NCBI GenBank assembly: GCA_015039365.1
Contig: WION01000033.1
Coordinates: 124,001-188,000 of the forward strand
Reading direction: 5' to 3'
From: Amanita rubescens
Taxonomy: Eukaryota; Basidiomycota; Agaricomycetes; Agaricales; Amanitaceae
DNA length: 64,000 bases
Below are positions 48,201 to 60,749 of this stretch, piece after piece (the stretch's first letter is position 1; every line of letters starts with the position of its first letter). The notes under the pieces were generated by a model. That model did not search any database. It was given only the letters and a program-made list of their open reading frames with translations, and was not told the DNA's origin. Position numbers and translations under genes: made by a program.

Positions 48201-48955
48201 TGAGACGTGGGTGCTTTCAGTCTGATCGTCAGATGGGTTTAATATCCGAGTCGTGGCGACGCCGTGGCCCGTATGTAGTGTGCATGCAGCGCCGTTAGTA
48301 TGTTTCCCTTCACAATCGGCGGAATGGAAAACGTCTGCGATACCTGGCACCCCACTACTTCGCTAATTGGTCTCTGGGAAGATTGTAACGATGGGGTCCA
48401 AAGCCCTGAAGGTTGTTCCTGATTTGTTGAGCTTCTGGGAGAAGGCATTCCTTTTCTTTCAGATAATAAGTTGAGGATCAAAACACGAAGTACGCGTTAA
48501 TAAACGTAAAAATCACTGGAACGGTTGAGCGATCTTAGTTTTATTTCCCCGATGCAGTGCGTATAATCGAACCGTAGATGGCATAAAAATCAAGGAGTTG
48601 TGTTGCTCATGGCGGTGGGGATGATATACGTACATCATGAATACTAACGGCGGGGCATTTTCTTGATCTTGGCTCGGTTTCTACCGCAACTTTGTCAATT
48701 CACATGCCGTCGTACAGGCTAACAACATATTCACAGCGCGAAGCACAATATGGATGTGTAGTGCTGGCGGGAGACAGAGGAAGGAGTGTTAAACGTTAAA
48801 CCTTTAAATAAACTCCGATACGTGATTATACATGGCATTATATAACGTTTGACTCGACCCCATAGGGGATTATCGATTATCCCTCGGCACTGTGTGTAAA
48901 TCCTGTGATGACTGACTACGAGTCCACAACAGTTCCCTGTAGGCGCATTATGCCC

Positions 48956-49841
48956 TTATTGGGTTGGAGGTACGTCATACGAAATGGTAACCTCGAGCTC
49001 CTTTTCGTCGACGCAAGTGATGGTTTTATTGTTTTGTTCGAGGAGAATGATGCTGGCATTATAAGGGGAAAGGATTTCTTCGTTCGGGTCATTTGTCAGC
49101 GCAAAGGCATCATAGAATGTCACAGAGCCAAAGTCATTCAATGGTACTAGAGTACCATTATCATAACTGAAGTCTTCGACAATCCACTCGGCATTCGCTC
49201 CGCAGAGTGGGTACGCAGAGCTAAGTTCTTTCTCCACACTCTGACCCTTGGATAGGTTCTTAATCACAGCCTTGCCAGTGGTAGGAGAAGTGGCAACGAC
49301 CTGGGTCCAAATTTCGTCACCCTCATCGATAGTAATGCCGTCAAAGTAATACACATCGGCCGGATACCACTCATACCAGGCTACCCATAGTAAGATTTCA
49401 TGCGCGTATTCGAAAAATACAAACCAACGCACCATAGTATGCTGGCGTATTGTTGATGAAATTGAACTGAACACCAGTCTGGAGGATGGCATCCTGGCAC
49501 GTGAAGCCATCAATGCCAACCCATGCGGACGAATAGCCATCAGGAGCACCGAGTTTAGGTGTTACAAAAGTACCAGCCACGGATATGAAAGTCCCCTGCA
49601 ATGCAACTTAGTAGCCATCCACAACCTAGGTCAATTCTTATCCGTTACGCACATTGGGCTTGGCCCAGGCGGAACCAGACCAATTTTTGCTATGAATTAC
49701 TTTGGGTAGGTCGCCAGCGGCAAAGTTCGCGTTCCGGACGCGTTGCAACGGCTGAGACCGGCGAACACCGGCAGTGGAGGATGGAGCAGAAAGGACGATT
49801 GTAGCAAGTAGAGCGCTAGTGAGCAGGGGGACGAGGACCAT
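48956..49841 (-). CDS. G1 family glutamic peptidase, copy 9
   Basis: Exons 49841-49653, 49595-49433 and 49380-48956 give 258 aa. The signal peptide is MVLVPLLTSALLATIVLSAP, followed by a propeptide with RRSQPLQRVR. The core has HSKNWSGSAW, VAGTFVTPKLGAPDG, AWVGIDGFTC, ILQTG (catalytic Gln), AWYEWYP and AEWIVEDF (catalytic Glu). The shared GATATAAAACG..CCATGTTCTTGC promoter block is 50-70 bases upstream. Confidence 0.92.
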
Positions 49842-50244
49842 GCTGAACAAAGGTAAAATGCCTATGAGGTCGCCGGGAGGTTGTTGGCAAGAACATGGTT
49901 CGTTTTATATCGTTCAGATATCGTAGCCTCGAGGATGCCGTACTCATCTATGATATTTGTGGAACGGCGCGCTCTTCGCGATGATGCCGCTTGATGCGCG
50001 TTACTTACGCGACTTGACACATCGATGGATGCAATACATACTTATTTTCTCATGCGCAGCTCCTTTTTTGTGATGACCCTGGTTTTGGCTCTGCCCAGTC
50101 TTGCCCCCATGCCGCTTTGCTCAATACCTTACTCATCAAGGGTAAGTACTTAAGTAGTGATAATCGATAATCAATTTCCTCCATTGCTTCCGAAGCCAAG
50201 GCTATGCATATCAATAATTTACAGCAACGAAATTACGACTTCCT

Positions 50245-51117
50245 CTAAATGTATCGGATCGTAATCCCCCCTACCGTCGGGGAAGCGGATGTCAGCGTGC
50301 GATTGTTCTTCACAAGGTCAATGAGGGTGGCGCCTTCGGGAGTCACGGTCGCCCCAGATGCTCCCGACGCAGAGGCATGTCCAAACTTCACCGTGCCAAA
50401 GTTGCATAACGGCACGAGAGAATGAACATTACCCTGAAAATAGTCCTCAACGATCCATTCTGCGTTTTGCCCGCAAAGCGCAGAGGAAGATGTGAGGTCG
50501 ATTGAGACGACCTGATTATTAGATAGGTTTGATATCGTGGCTGTGCCGCGCGTGGGGCTCATGGCAACAACCTTCAGCCTAATGACGTCTCCTGTCTTGA
50601 TGACGATCCCTTCAAAGAAATGGGAAACGTCTGGATACCACTCGTACCAGGCTGTGCAAATCATAAGGATCCTCATGCGTAAAATGAAGTCGATCTTACT
50701 AACCATTATACGAGATTGCGCCACCTGCGTAGTGAACGTCGATCCCAGTCTGAAGGATAGCACCTGGGCACGTATTACCGTCAATGCCAACCCAGATCGA
50801 AGCGGAGCCGTCGGGGGCATGTGGAGCAGAGACAGTGAAAGTGCCAGTAACGGATTTGAATGTCCCCTGTAGACCCCAAGACAAGTAAACAGTTATCCAA
50901 TCCTACGAAAAACGTTACGAACAGGAGGTTTATTCCAAACTGCACCAGCCCAATTGTAGCTGTATTGTATCTGCGAGGTATCGTTACCGATCTCCGTCGC
51001 CTCGATACTCTGCAAAGGTTGTGATCTGCGGTGACCAGCTCGACGCTTGACGAGGGACGGAACGGCGAAAGCAGAAACAATGTAAAGAAAGACAACGAGG
51101 GCAGGAACAGTGAGCAT
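50245..51117 (-). CDS. G1 family glutamic peptidase, copy 10
   Basis: Exons 51117-50923, 50866-50704 and 50651-50245 give 254 aa. The signal peptide is MLTVPALVVFLYIVSAFAVP and the propeptide contains RRSQPLQSIE. The core has YSYNWAGAVW, VTGTFTVSAPHAPDG, IWVGIDGNTC, ILQTG (catalytic Gln), AWYEWYP and AEWIVEDY (catalytic Glu). It is the right-hand end of the cluster. The signal peptide differs most from the others. Confidence 0.92.
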
Positions 51118-52052
51118 GGAGAGCAAATGACAAGATCAGTGGGAGGTTACGTCCACAAGCTGAGGTTTTGGACCGTGCGCATGCAGATGTCCGCGCGGAT
51201 GACCTCGAGGTGGCTAAAGTTAGTAGCAGCCATTAACGTATCCATGAGTCAATGCAATGAGTATTTCGAGGTACGGCGAGGGCCGGGGAGGACGAGCGTG
51301 TTTGAGTGAGGGATTGGCAAGATCAAAGCACTTCATCCATCAGGGCGCAAAGGCTCCAGACGTCCTCGTGCCGCAATGCAATTTCGGCATAGAATATCCA
51401 TAGAGGCTGCCCGCAGTTCATTACACCTCAGAACACATGAAAAGACGCGCACTTAACAGCGGACGGAATGCTAGCTTCAATCAGTGATGGAAAGACAATG
51501 GCGTTACCGAGGTGATTGAAGACCGGACAGGAAGTAATCCTGAACAATCTGGCCTAATTGAACTCGAAGCCAGCGCTTGGCCCAGGCAAAAAGTTCAACG
51601 CGTGTGTCAAAAGCAAGCCTAGAATGTACATGTGGGATGATGGACACGCATTATCAGCACCAGCGAAACGTGCAAAGTCGGGTGTGTGATTAGCCGTTCT
51701 GTTGCGGAATTCTTTGTTCCCGTCATATGTGTTATTTACGGCTGGATGGGAAACTTCGATGCAGAGAAGAAGATGCCAAGTCAATTGCAACAGAATGGAA
51801 GTCCTTCCTGGCGTGAAATCTTTCGTAATTGTTCTTGCCCAGGGAGAACATGAGTAAAAGATGATGAAGGCGTCACGCGTCACGTTTGTGACCTCTTTTG
51901 TGCCCAATCGCAAGACAGTTTTGTTTCCTTATCAATTTGGATATAGAAGGTACAATAAACGACGCTACCGTAAATTTGGCCCGGAAAGAGAGTCTCGCCA
52001 ATACTTAGGCGATTTTCAGTGCCATCAATACCAACAATATGTGGTCATCCTA
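51118..52052. other. Region between the peptidase cluster and MFS genes
   Basis: No gene is recognised. A GCGTCACGCGTCACG motif at 51871-51885 resembles the repeats at 3201 and 38230. Confidence 0.4.
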
Positions 52053-54125
52053 TCATGCCATAGCAAAACGAGATTTAGCTCGCAATCGATCACCAATTCT
52101 GTCGAATACGAAGCTACAAATATTTCATAGTCATTGAAAAAAGAAAGTAGTGCACAAAACGGGGGACATACGGTAAGGGAATCATCAATGCCATAAGACC
52201 TGCCAGGAGCGCAGTAGCGCCAGGGGCACTCAGCCGAGCATACATTGGACCAGCGAAGAGTGGGAATCCGGCTGCGAAACTTGAGCGCATGGCGCTGTTT
52301 GAAGCCATGGCAGAAGCCGCAATAGGTCGATAGGCCGTGACCAGGTATGTGAAGACGGACGTGAAGATGAAAAAGGTCCCCGTCCCGAAAGGAATCGATG
52401 AGATAATTGGGGCTATCCAATGCACATGGCGGTACGACGTGAAGGCCAAGCAAAATAGTGCTGCATATGAGCGTATTAGATGATATAAGCGAAGACCACG
52501 ATGAAGACCACGATTGAGACGTACACATTGGACAAAGGATGCCGCCAACCTGCCCTATTCGCAGGTGCACTTCCGGGGGTGGGTCACCGGCATTTTTTTC
52601 ACTTTCGCGAAGATAACGACTGCAACCGAAATCAGAAGATATTAACTAGCCGTTCTGCCATCGCCTACTAATTCCAATATGGTTGGGTTGCCAACCCAAG
52701 GAACGTGCCAACGCCAATTCCAAGAAACGACAATCCAACGGATTGTGTGTTGAAGTGATGAAGGTTTATGAAGATAAAGGGGAAGGCTTGAAAAGCCAAG
52801 TACAAGATACCCAGGAGTAAAGCAGTCCTGTTTCGAACCCGTCAGGACAAAAAAAACCGTCATGAATGCAAGCCTACCACGTGTTTAGTATTAAGACCAT
52901 CCTATCCGTTAATAGAAGTTCTAAGAAGCAACTTCATCATTACTTCGTCGCACTGTGCTGGGGAGTCACTCACGAAATGGCACATAAATGCTTCTGAGGA
53001 TTGCTTGCGCCAAATTGTGTTCGGTCATATCATATTCTGACCAATATCGAGAGTCTCCGGTTTTAGATCGTAGCCTTTAACACGGACACGTTACATGAGG
53101 CTTCAGCTCCGGAAGTCAGTACCCACCTCGCTACTTTTCTTCTAACGATCGCAGGTGCATAGGTTTCTGGTACAAACTGGCTCTTCCATGTGTGATTGCA
53201 ATAATGTTTGACACGACGATGCTTACGATTAATAAAGCGACGACTTGTGCAAAGGACCATATAATTATGATATGATACGTCCATCTCCAGTTTAGATTCT
53301 AAATATTGACGCTCAACCAGGTGCGATATCAGTCGGACGGCATTTCCATACCTGGTTTATAAACCTGACGGAATTGACAACTGTCAGCCAGTTGAAAGTG
53401 AATGTTAAAACTTGACTGACCCAGAGAAAAGCGGTCCGAGCACAGGGCCAGAAAATGGGCTTAGGGTATAAACGGCTAAAGGGCTTTCGCACAATTAATC
53501 TCGGGAAAAACCCGATAGCGCAGTACTCACTTAGCGACCTTATCTTTGGGAAATAGATCGCTCACGCTCCCGCCAGCGACGCTCAGAAAGGTGGATCCGC
53601 AAAAGCCAGTCAAGAATCGGAAAATCAGGAAAACGGCTGAAAGAGCCAATGTTAGCTCACTGCTCGTGCTCGATTTACAAAGGTAGCATACCTGCGTCTG
53701 GGGCAAACGCTACCGGCCAAGATAAGGCAAAAAACGCGCCAAACGATACTTGATAGATGATATTGCGTCCATAGAGCTCGGATAGGGGACCAGCGAGCAA
53801 TGGACCTATACCAAGACCGATGACGTACAAGCTGATAGCGAGAATAGCGACTTCTTTTCCGACATGGAAATCCTCAGATACGCCAGCTTCTGTGAATGCC
53901 GACTAGTAAACGATGTGTTAGAGCAGAAAATAGTCCGACCAACGATTCACGTACCATCGAGGAAGCACATGTTACGAGAAGGGTTCCAAGACTGATAATG
54001 ATGACAATAAGCCACTTTCTAATCGTAGACATACGTTGAGGGTCGTCCGAATCAGCCAGCGTCACCTTGAACTTGGAGTCGTTGGACGGCGCCGATATAG
54101 TGTCATGTTTTTCGAGCGCCGGCAT
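52053..54125 (-). CDS. MFS multidrug-type transporter 1 (DHA1 family)
   Basis: About a dozen exons from ATG 54125 to TGA 52055-52053 can be joined into a continuous 12-helix protein. In order: WLIVIIISLGTLLVT (helix 1), SAFTEAGVSEDFHVGKEV, GPLSELYGRNIIY (MFS motif A), RFLTGFCGSTFLSVAGGSVSDLF, GPVLGPLFSG (motif C, typical of drug/H+ antiporters), NWRWTYHIIIIW, FVPETYAP, a central loop (RLRSKTGDSRYWSEYD), then QPYWNYRYLRESEKNAGDPPPEVHLR, HWIAPIIS, YLVTAYRPIAASAMASNS and a basic end RLRAKSRF. The family exports small toxic molecules or polyamines; the substrate is unknown. The last exon (52113-52053) adds FVFDRIGDRLRAKSRFAMA. It is a tandem paralogue of transporter 2. Confidence 0.85.
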
Positions 54126-54413
54126 AGTGCGTCGTTACAAGGAGGAATGGAGAAACTTTTTGAAGCCAGGCTAAAAAACGTAAATGAGTGTGGTCCGGTC
54201 TGGGAGACGACGGAGCACTGGCGGCGGACGCATTCGGCGAGCATGAGCATATGCATATATGCGGACATCCTTCGTTATTCAAATTTGCTCAATTACCACG
54301 TCCCGGCGGCGGCAAGACACCTTTCGTGCGTGTTATGATTCATGCCACCTTGAAGAAGTTAGTGCCAGTTAAATAATAAGCGTGCGCCGGTAAATACTGA
54401 ATTCAGCCGGCGG

Positions 54414-54592
54414 CAGAATGAAAGTCCCCGCATTCTGCATAATATCTGCACCTCGGAGTTTTGATAAGAAAAGGAAAAGGTCCGCGGGAGACGATTAAGC
54501 AGCCGGCGGCAGAATGAAAGCCCCCGCATTCAGGCATTGCCGACCTCCGCTTCCGAATCGGAGTTTCGACAAAAAAAAGTCCGCGGGAGACA
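54414..54592. repeat. Imperfect ~85-bp tandem repeat between the MFS genes
   Basis: The sequence starting CAGCCGGCGGCAGAATGAAAG at 54414 recurs at 54500. Each copy ends with GTCCGCGGGAGAC (54480 and 54580). It lies in the promoter-side spacer of MFS gene 1 and downstream of gene 2. A 16-base A run is at 54822-54837. Confidence 0.7.
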
Positions 54593-54955
54593 GCCATGAC
54601 TACCCGACTCATTAGGAAAGTAAATGACCAGCGGAGGTGAAGGGAAGCAAACGAGAATGAGAAGCACGTCAAACAATCAAGCGAAACCAAAAGGCTGAAA
54701 CTCTGAAAGAGAGAAGCAGGAGAGAATTGTCGCCATTTACCTCATAGTAGTACCCCACTCGGCGAGGCCAACTTTGATAGGAGCCATTCGTTCCCGTTAA
54801 TCCTCATCACAACTAATTTCCAAAAAAAAAAAAAAAATTCTGCTCAATTGACCACTATCATGACGCGCACCCATAAATTCCACACCGTGACAAGAGCTCC
54901 CAATACACGAGATAATCCAATCATCATAGCATACTCAGGATGTCCGATCAACCAT

Positions 54956-57021
54956 TCACTTTTCCGCAAACCGGGATTTAGCTCGCAATCGAGCGCCAAT
55001 TTTGGCGAATATGAACCTAGCACGTAATTTAGTTATCACGAAAGGGGGCGAAAAATGAGGAGCATACGGTAAGGGAGTCATCAACGTCGAAAGACCCGCT
55101 AAGAGCGCCATAGCACCAGGAGCACCCAGCCGATTATACATCGGACCAGCAAATAGCGGGAATGCAGCTGCAAAGCTTGAGCGCATGGCGCTGTTCGAGG
55201 CCATGGCCGAGGCCGCAATAGGTCTGTAAGCCGTAACCAAATATGTGAAGACGGACGTGAAAACGTAATAGATCCCCGACCCAAAAGGAGCCGACGAGAT
55301 AATTGGTGCTATCCAATGCACCTGTTTGTAAGACGTGAAAGCCACGCAAAATAGTGCTTCATATATGCGCATTAGTAGGGTACGATCGACGATAACAGGT
55401 GAAACGTACATATTGGAACAAGGATACCTCCTACTTGGCCTATTCGCAGGTGTACTTCTGGTGGTGGGTTACCGTCGTGTCTCGCGTATTCGCGAAGATA
55501 ACGACTATAACCGGTATCAGATGATATTCTTTACTTGCCCTATTATCGCCTACCGATTCCAGTATGGTTGGGTTAACCACGCAAGGACCGTACCAACGCC
55601 AATCCCGAGAAATGACAATCCAATAGATTGCGTGTCGAAGTGATGGAGAGTCGTAAAGATAAAGGGAAAGGCTTGGAAAGCCAAGTACAGGATACCCAGG
55701 AGTAAAGCGGTCCTGTTTCAATCCCGTTTATGACTCGAAAAAAAGATCTTCACGACGGCAAATACTCACCACGTATCTAGCAACAATGCCATCCTATCCG
55801 TCAACAAAAGTTCTAGGAACAGCTCAATCATCACTTCTCACACTGCTGCTAGCGAAACACTCACGGAATGGTACATATATGCTCCTGACCGTTGCTTGCA
55901 ACAAAGTATGTTCAGTCTTGTCGTATTCTGACCAATATCTCGAATCTCCTGTCTCCGATCGTAGCCTTGAAACACGACCCCGTTGCATGTTGCTTCAATT
56001 TAGGAAGCAGGGACGTTCATACCTTGCTGCCTTTCTCCTAAGAAGCGCAGGAACATATGTTTCTGGGACAAACTGGCTCCTTGATGAGTGTTTGGGTTCA
56101 TGCCGTTTGACGTAACGATACTCACGATCAATAGAGCAAGAACTTCGGCAAAAGACCATATAATCATGATATAGTACGTCCATCTCCAGTGCAGGTGCTA
56201 AGCACGCTCAGAGATGGGCAATACACAAGTAAGACGACGTCCCCATACCTGATTTATGATCCTGATGGAATAAATTGTCAGCCGGATGAACGCGGACATG
56301 ACAACCTGACGGACCCACTGAGAACCGCTCCAACAACAGGACTCATAAACGGATTTAGAGTATAGAAGGCTAAAGGGCTATCGCACAATTAATGTCAGGA
56401 ACAAAACACGATAGCGAAGTTCTCACTTTGCTACTTCTTCCTTGGAAAACAAATCACTCACACTGCCACCGGCGACGCTCAGGAAAGTGGATCCGCAAAA
56501 CCCAGTTATGAATCGGAATACCAAGAAAACAGCTGAAACGAGACATTGTTAGCTATTTCGCATACGATATATCGAGGCGGCGTACCGATATTGGGAGCGA
56601 ATGCTACCGGCCAGGATAAGGCAAAGAACGTGATGAACGCCACTCGGTAGACAATATTCCGCCCATACACCTCGGATAATGGACCAACGAATAATGGACC
56701 AACACCGAGGCCGGCGACGTACGTGCTAAGAGAGAGAATGGAGACTTCCTTTCCGACATGGAGATCGCGCGATATGCCAGCTTCAGTAAACGCTGCCTAA
56801 TTGACGTGTCAGTACAACATCAGTTCGACAAACGATTCACGTACCATGGGCGAGTCACATGTTACAAGGAGAGTTCCCAAACCGATGATAACCACGATAA
56901 GCCACTTTCTGAGCCTAGGCAAACGCTGAGGGTCGTCCGAATCATCTAGCATCACCTGAAACTCATCGGAGTCGTCTTTGATTGGCGTCTCCAGAATGGA
57001 CGCTTCTTTTTCAAGCGACAT
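54956..57021 (-). CDS. MFS multidrug-type transporter 2 (DHA1 family)
   Basis: This is a paralogue of transporter 1 with the same exon pattern, from ATG 57021 to TGA 54958-54956. Visible blocks are WLIVVIIGLGTLLVT, AAFTEAGISRDLHVGKEVSIL, GPLSEVYGRNIVY (motif A), RFITGFCGSTFLSVAGGSVSDLF, FVPETYVPALLRRKAARYE, VHWIAPIISSAPFGSGIYYVF, YLVTAYRPIAASAMASNS, and the last exon FIFAKIGARLRAKSRFAEK. No stop or frameshift was noticed, but the middle exons were checked less closely than in transporter 1. The N-terminus is more acidic (DDSDEFQVMLDDSDD). The head-to-tail arrangement indicates tandem gene duplication. Confidence 0.82.
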
Positions 57022-57657
57022 TTTGCGTCAGCAGAGGAAGGACTCTGAAGCTGGGGTGGAGGTGACCTGAGTATGTGAAGATAAGCCTTGAATTTATCAT
57101 TGTTCGCGGTCACTCGTCATGATGTGTTCGTGATGCGAGCAAGTCTGATTTCGGGCGTACCTATTGATGGTGCCTTGCAAATGTTCATCCTGCACACCCA
57201 TCAATCCCGTGGTCAAAGCGAAAAGTCAAAAGCACAGTCCAGAGAGCACATGATACAAGTGTCATTGATGGAATATGATCGACTAGGATTGAGTGAGAGT
57301 TAAGGAAGGATAAGGATCAAGGGACGGAGAAGTTATTGTCTTGGCGTGGTGCGTGCGGAAACATATCAGAATCTTTGAACATTCAAGACGTCAGCTTTAG
57401 GGCTATGTAGAATGCGCTCTTTTCTACCACTATCGGGCATATGGCTCTCACCCCTCCGGATTCTCCGAGATACCCGCTTGCGAATGACCATTAAAACAAG
57501 GTATGATTACAGATAGCATAAAGCACGACATATAAGTGTACACTGACCGGAAAAAGGTGTTAAACGACATAATCATAAGTATTCCTGTCCTTGCGCCATG
57601 TTAGACAGCGGAGCCCACCAACAGGCCCGCGATGATGATGATGATGACGGAATCCAG
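57022..57657. other. Spacer between MFS 2 and the TLDc gene
   Basis: This spacer holds the promoter side of MFS transporter 2 and the 3' side of the TLDc gene. The frame at 57088-57303 has no recognisable motif. Confidence 0.45.
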
Positions 57658-60600
57658 CTAGGGCCCAACAGCCCACACCTCCAACCCGACACATTCAAAC
57701 GGAACCGCACCCGCCTTGTCCGGCCCGGGAGAACACAGTGCGTCATTATCAAAAGTAGGACATGGCGCTGACGAACCGTCGAACAGCGATTCATCCAGAT
57801 ACAAGCCGTACTGCCCATCCCTAACAGCATCGTCATCACTAAAACTCAATACAAGAACAAAAACTTCAGCACTCACCCGCCTCCAAACGAAATGTAATCA
57901 GGCTCGCAAAGCGCAACATACTTGTTCTTCCCACTCCACCGGAATGTGCTCAGCTGGCCCGAGACGTAGCGCCACATGAAGGATTCTCCGCTTCCATAAT
58001 AGCCTTTGCCTTTACTCTGCCTGATGCCTTCTCCCATCCACACGCCGAATATGGCATCGCTAGAATCTTTGATGGCGAGGAGCATCCCTGGTCGGCCTAC
58101 GCCTAATCCGCCAACCCCGCGAGTCACACCAAGCTTGGCCAGTGCTTGCGTTTGTGCTTCCGTGTGTGCTTCACACCGAGTGTAAAGCGTATTGAGCGAT
58201 ATCCCATGTTGATCCAGAGAATAAACAAGATGCCACGTCCGCGGGAGACGGTCAAGAGCACTGAGTTGCGATCGGAGCTATGAAAGAGATACGTCAGCAT
58301 ACCCGTTTTTAGAAAATTGTGGCGGTGGATAACGGAAATTACTGGGAAGCGAACAAGGACAAGATAGGCGAGTAGAGAGAAGAGAATTTAACCCTTTGGC
58401 ACTCACCATATCAGCCAATCTGACATCCAACACTGGTGTGGTAGCTTCTTTCCTCCCGGCTAGCTCAATGCTCCCCATTTTCTTCTCCATAAACTCGCCG
58501 AGGCCAACGTTGCCTTCAAGCTTGACAGGTGCGCCTTCATTCTCTTTATCCCCCCCACTACTCTTCGCCACATCGACACTCACCACCTTCCTCGCCTCCT
58601 TTGTGGTGCCCATCTTTTCCTCGATCTTTCCTTTGATCCTTTTAACCACCGACTCTCTCTTCCCTTTTATTCTCACACTGCCGCTCCCGTTCCCACTCCC
58701 TGTCACATTCCTCCCCTCCCTACGATCCGCATTATTATCCCTCTCGGCACTACTCCCCCGCCCCTTGTCATTCCCCTCATCTATACTTTCCCTCATCTCC
58801 CTCATCAACCCGTTCGAAAATCCCTTATCCCAATCGTATCTCTCACCCATAAACCCAGGCGCTCCACTTATCGGCGTAAACAAGTGAGATCCAAACGGCG
58901 TCTCGTGTGTGATGGACGCAGCACGTACGTGGGATGCTGGTGCAGGCCCGTGTGACGTGGATGGTCGAGGGTGAGGTATTTGTATGGGTGTTTGTGCGTG
59001 TCCTTTTCTGGATGTTTTGGCGTCGGCAGTGCAAAGGCTGCCGGCATGATGAACAGTACTGTTACCAACGCTGGTACTATCTCCATGTGATTGTGTCATC
59101 GGTACGGGCGTAGATACACCGCTGCCACTCTCCCGCCCAAAGAGATCGGACGATGATGCTGACGGTGCTGTAGTTTTTTTGGCTTTCCATGTGCTAGACC
59201 TGGATTCGGCGTTGTACATGGGCGCAGATGAAGATGCGGCGAATATAGACTCTAAGGAGGGTGTTGCGCCCATACTACTTTTGCTTCTTTCTCTGGCTGG
59301 ACTCGTGCTCTGCGTTGTACTGGATCTGGAGAGAGAGGATAAAGACGACATCCACCGCGCCGGGATGCCACTCAATGTCGAATATGGTGAGGTTGATATC
59401 CATGAAGTCTCTTCTTCTAGAACCTGACTTTGCGTACTAGACGCCGGGCCTCGACTCTGTAATCCGAATCTTGATCCCCGCTTCTGGCCCCGGTCTCTTT
59501 CTTCTTCTGGCATTTCTTCGTCATCTTCTCCTTCCATACTGAACATAGAATCCATAGCCTCTGTCAACAAAGGTGGGGCGAGGGATGGAGCTGTAAGGGT
59601 CGGCGAGTGTCTAGCTGAACTGGTAGAGGAGACGGAAGCGCTGGAGGTGGGACTGGTTGCTGTGGAAGGACGGCGGGTGTACCTTCGTCGCGAACGTGGA
59701 GGTGACGATCCAGGCGCTTGAAAAGAGGATGGTGGCGGTGAATATTGATGCGAGCTAGAATGGCCTGGATCTATTCTGGAAGTGGGGTTCTTGGAAGGCT
59801 TTGGATCCACCAACAAAGTAACGAGAGCGTCCTGGACCCGTCCACGCGTGTCCGAGTCACTTTGCTCTTCACCGTCCTCGCTGCTGCCATGCGCATGTTG
59901 CACAGGACCAGCGGAGCTATTTTTATCCTCATCCATACCAACGCTATCACCGTCTTCATCGCCATCGCAATCTGTATCGCCATCTCTACCTGCATGGGCT
60001 AAGTGCGGCGCTTCATGGTCGCGATCCGCCTCCCCCGCATCTTGGCCTCCATCTACTCCAGGCTCTGCTTCTGCTTCTCTCCGCTGCCGAGCCCACCGAA
60101 AGAGAGGATCATCTTGATGTAACAGAATCTCGTCCAGCAATGATCGACGTTTGCTCTCCGAAGCGGCTTTAGCCTCATGTACAAATTTGTCGAAAAAGGC
60201 AAGTGTCGAGTTGGTAACCGAAGTGTTGGTTCCGGCATCGGATTTGGAGCAGGAGGTGTTTGAGATAAAGCTAAAACTCGACAAATCGAGGTGTATTGGT
60301 TCTGGTGGTTTCTTGTTCGAGTTTTCATCGCAGCGTTCGTGTTTCTCATAATGATAAGGGACCAACCCCAGTTGTCCGTTTACTTCCCCACCGTGATGGC
60401 AGGACGCCATGAACGAGTTAGGTTGAGTCGCTACCTCGTTGACATGGTCAACCTGCGAAGTCGACGAATTTGAGGTAGAGGTAGAGGCTAGCAGAGACAA
60501 CGGATCTCCCTCTGCCGGCACGGCTACGAGACCTGTATCCAGAGCGCTAGCATGGCCGGCCTGCAATGGTCGTCGCCCATTGCGACTTTGCGCTTTTGAA

Positions 60601-60749
60601 TCTGCGTCGAGTTTGACCGCAGCACGACTTGTTGGGGGTGTGGGCGACGCAGGAGGTGTGGGGGGTGCAAATAGCGGGGTGTAAGTGTGTACTTGGACCT
60701 CGTGCCTCTGTTCAACAACAGAAGGCAGACAGGACGTACCTAGAGACAT
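57658..60749 (-). CDS. TLDc-domain protein (OXR1-like)
   Basis: Exons 60749-58407, 58277-57877 and 57844-57658 give 976 aa. The first ~780 residues are low complexity: Pro/Ser/Thr-rich, with acidic patches (GDTDCDGDEDGDSVGMDED, MEGEDDEEMPEEE) and a basic stretch (RIKGKRESVVKRIKGK). The C-terminal ~195 residues form a complete TLDc domain: WHLVYSLDQHGISLNTLYTRC, AIFGVWMGEGI, YYGSGESFMWR, FRWSGKNKYVALCEPDYISFGG, DGQYGLYLDESLFDGSS, CPTFDNDALCSPG and FECVGLEVWAVG. TLDc proteins help resist oxidative stress, and OXR1/Oxr1 binds and regulates the V-ATPase. The length exceeds yeast Oxr1 (about 270 aa) because of the disordered N-terminal region, which appears common in basidiomycete homologues. The ATG at 60749 could be preceded by a further exon. 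Confidence 0.88.

Noticed and set aside
58396..58887. 163-codon plus-strand frame opposite the TLDc gene
   Set aside because: Ser/Leu/Pro-rich shadow of the low-complexity N-terminal region of the minus-strand gene; no motif.
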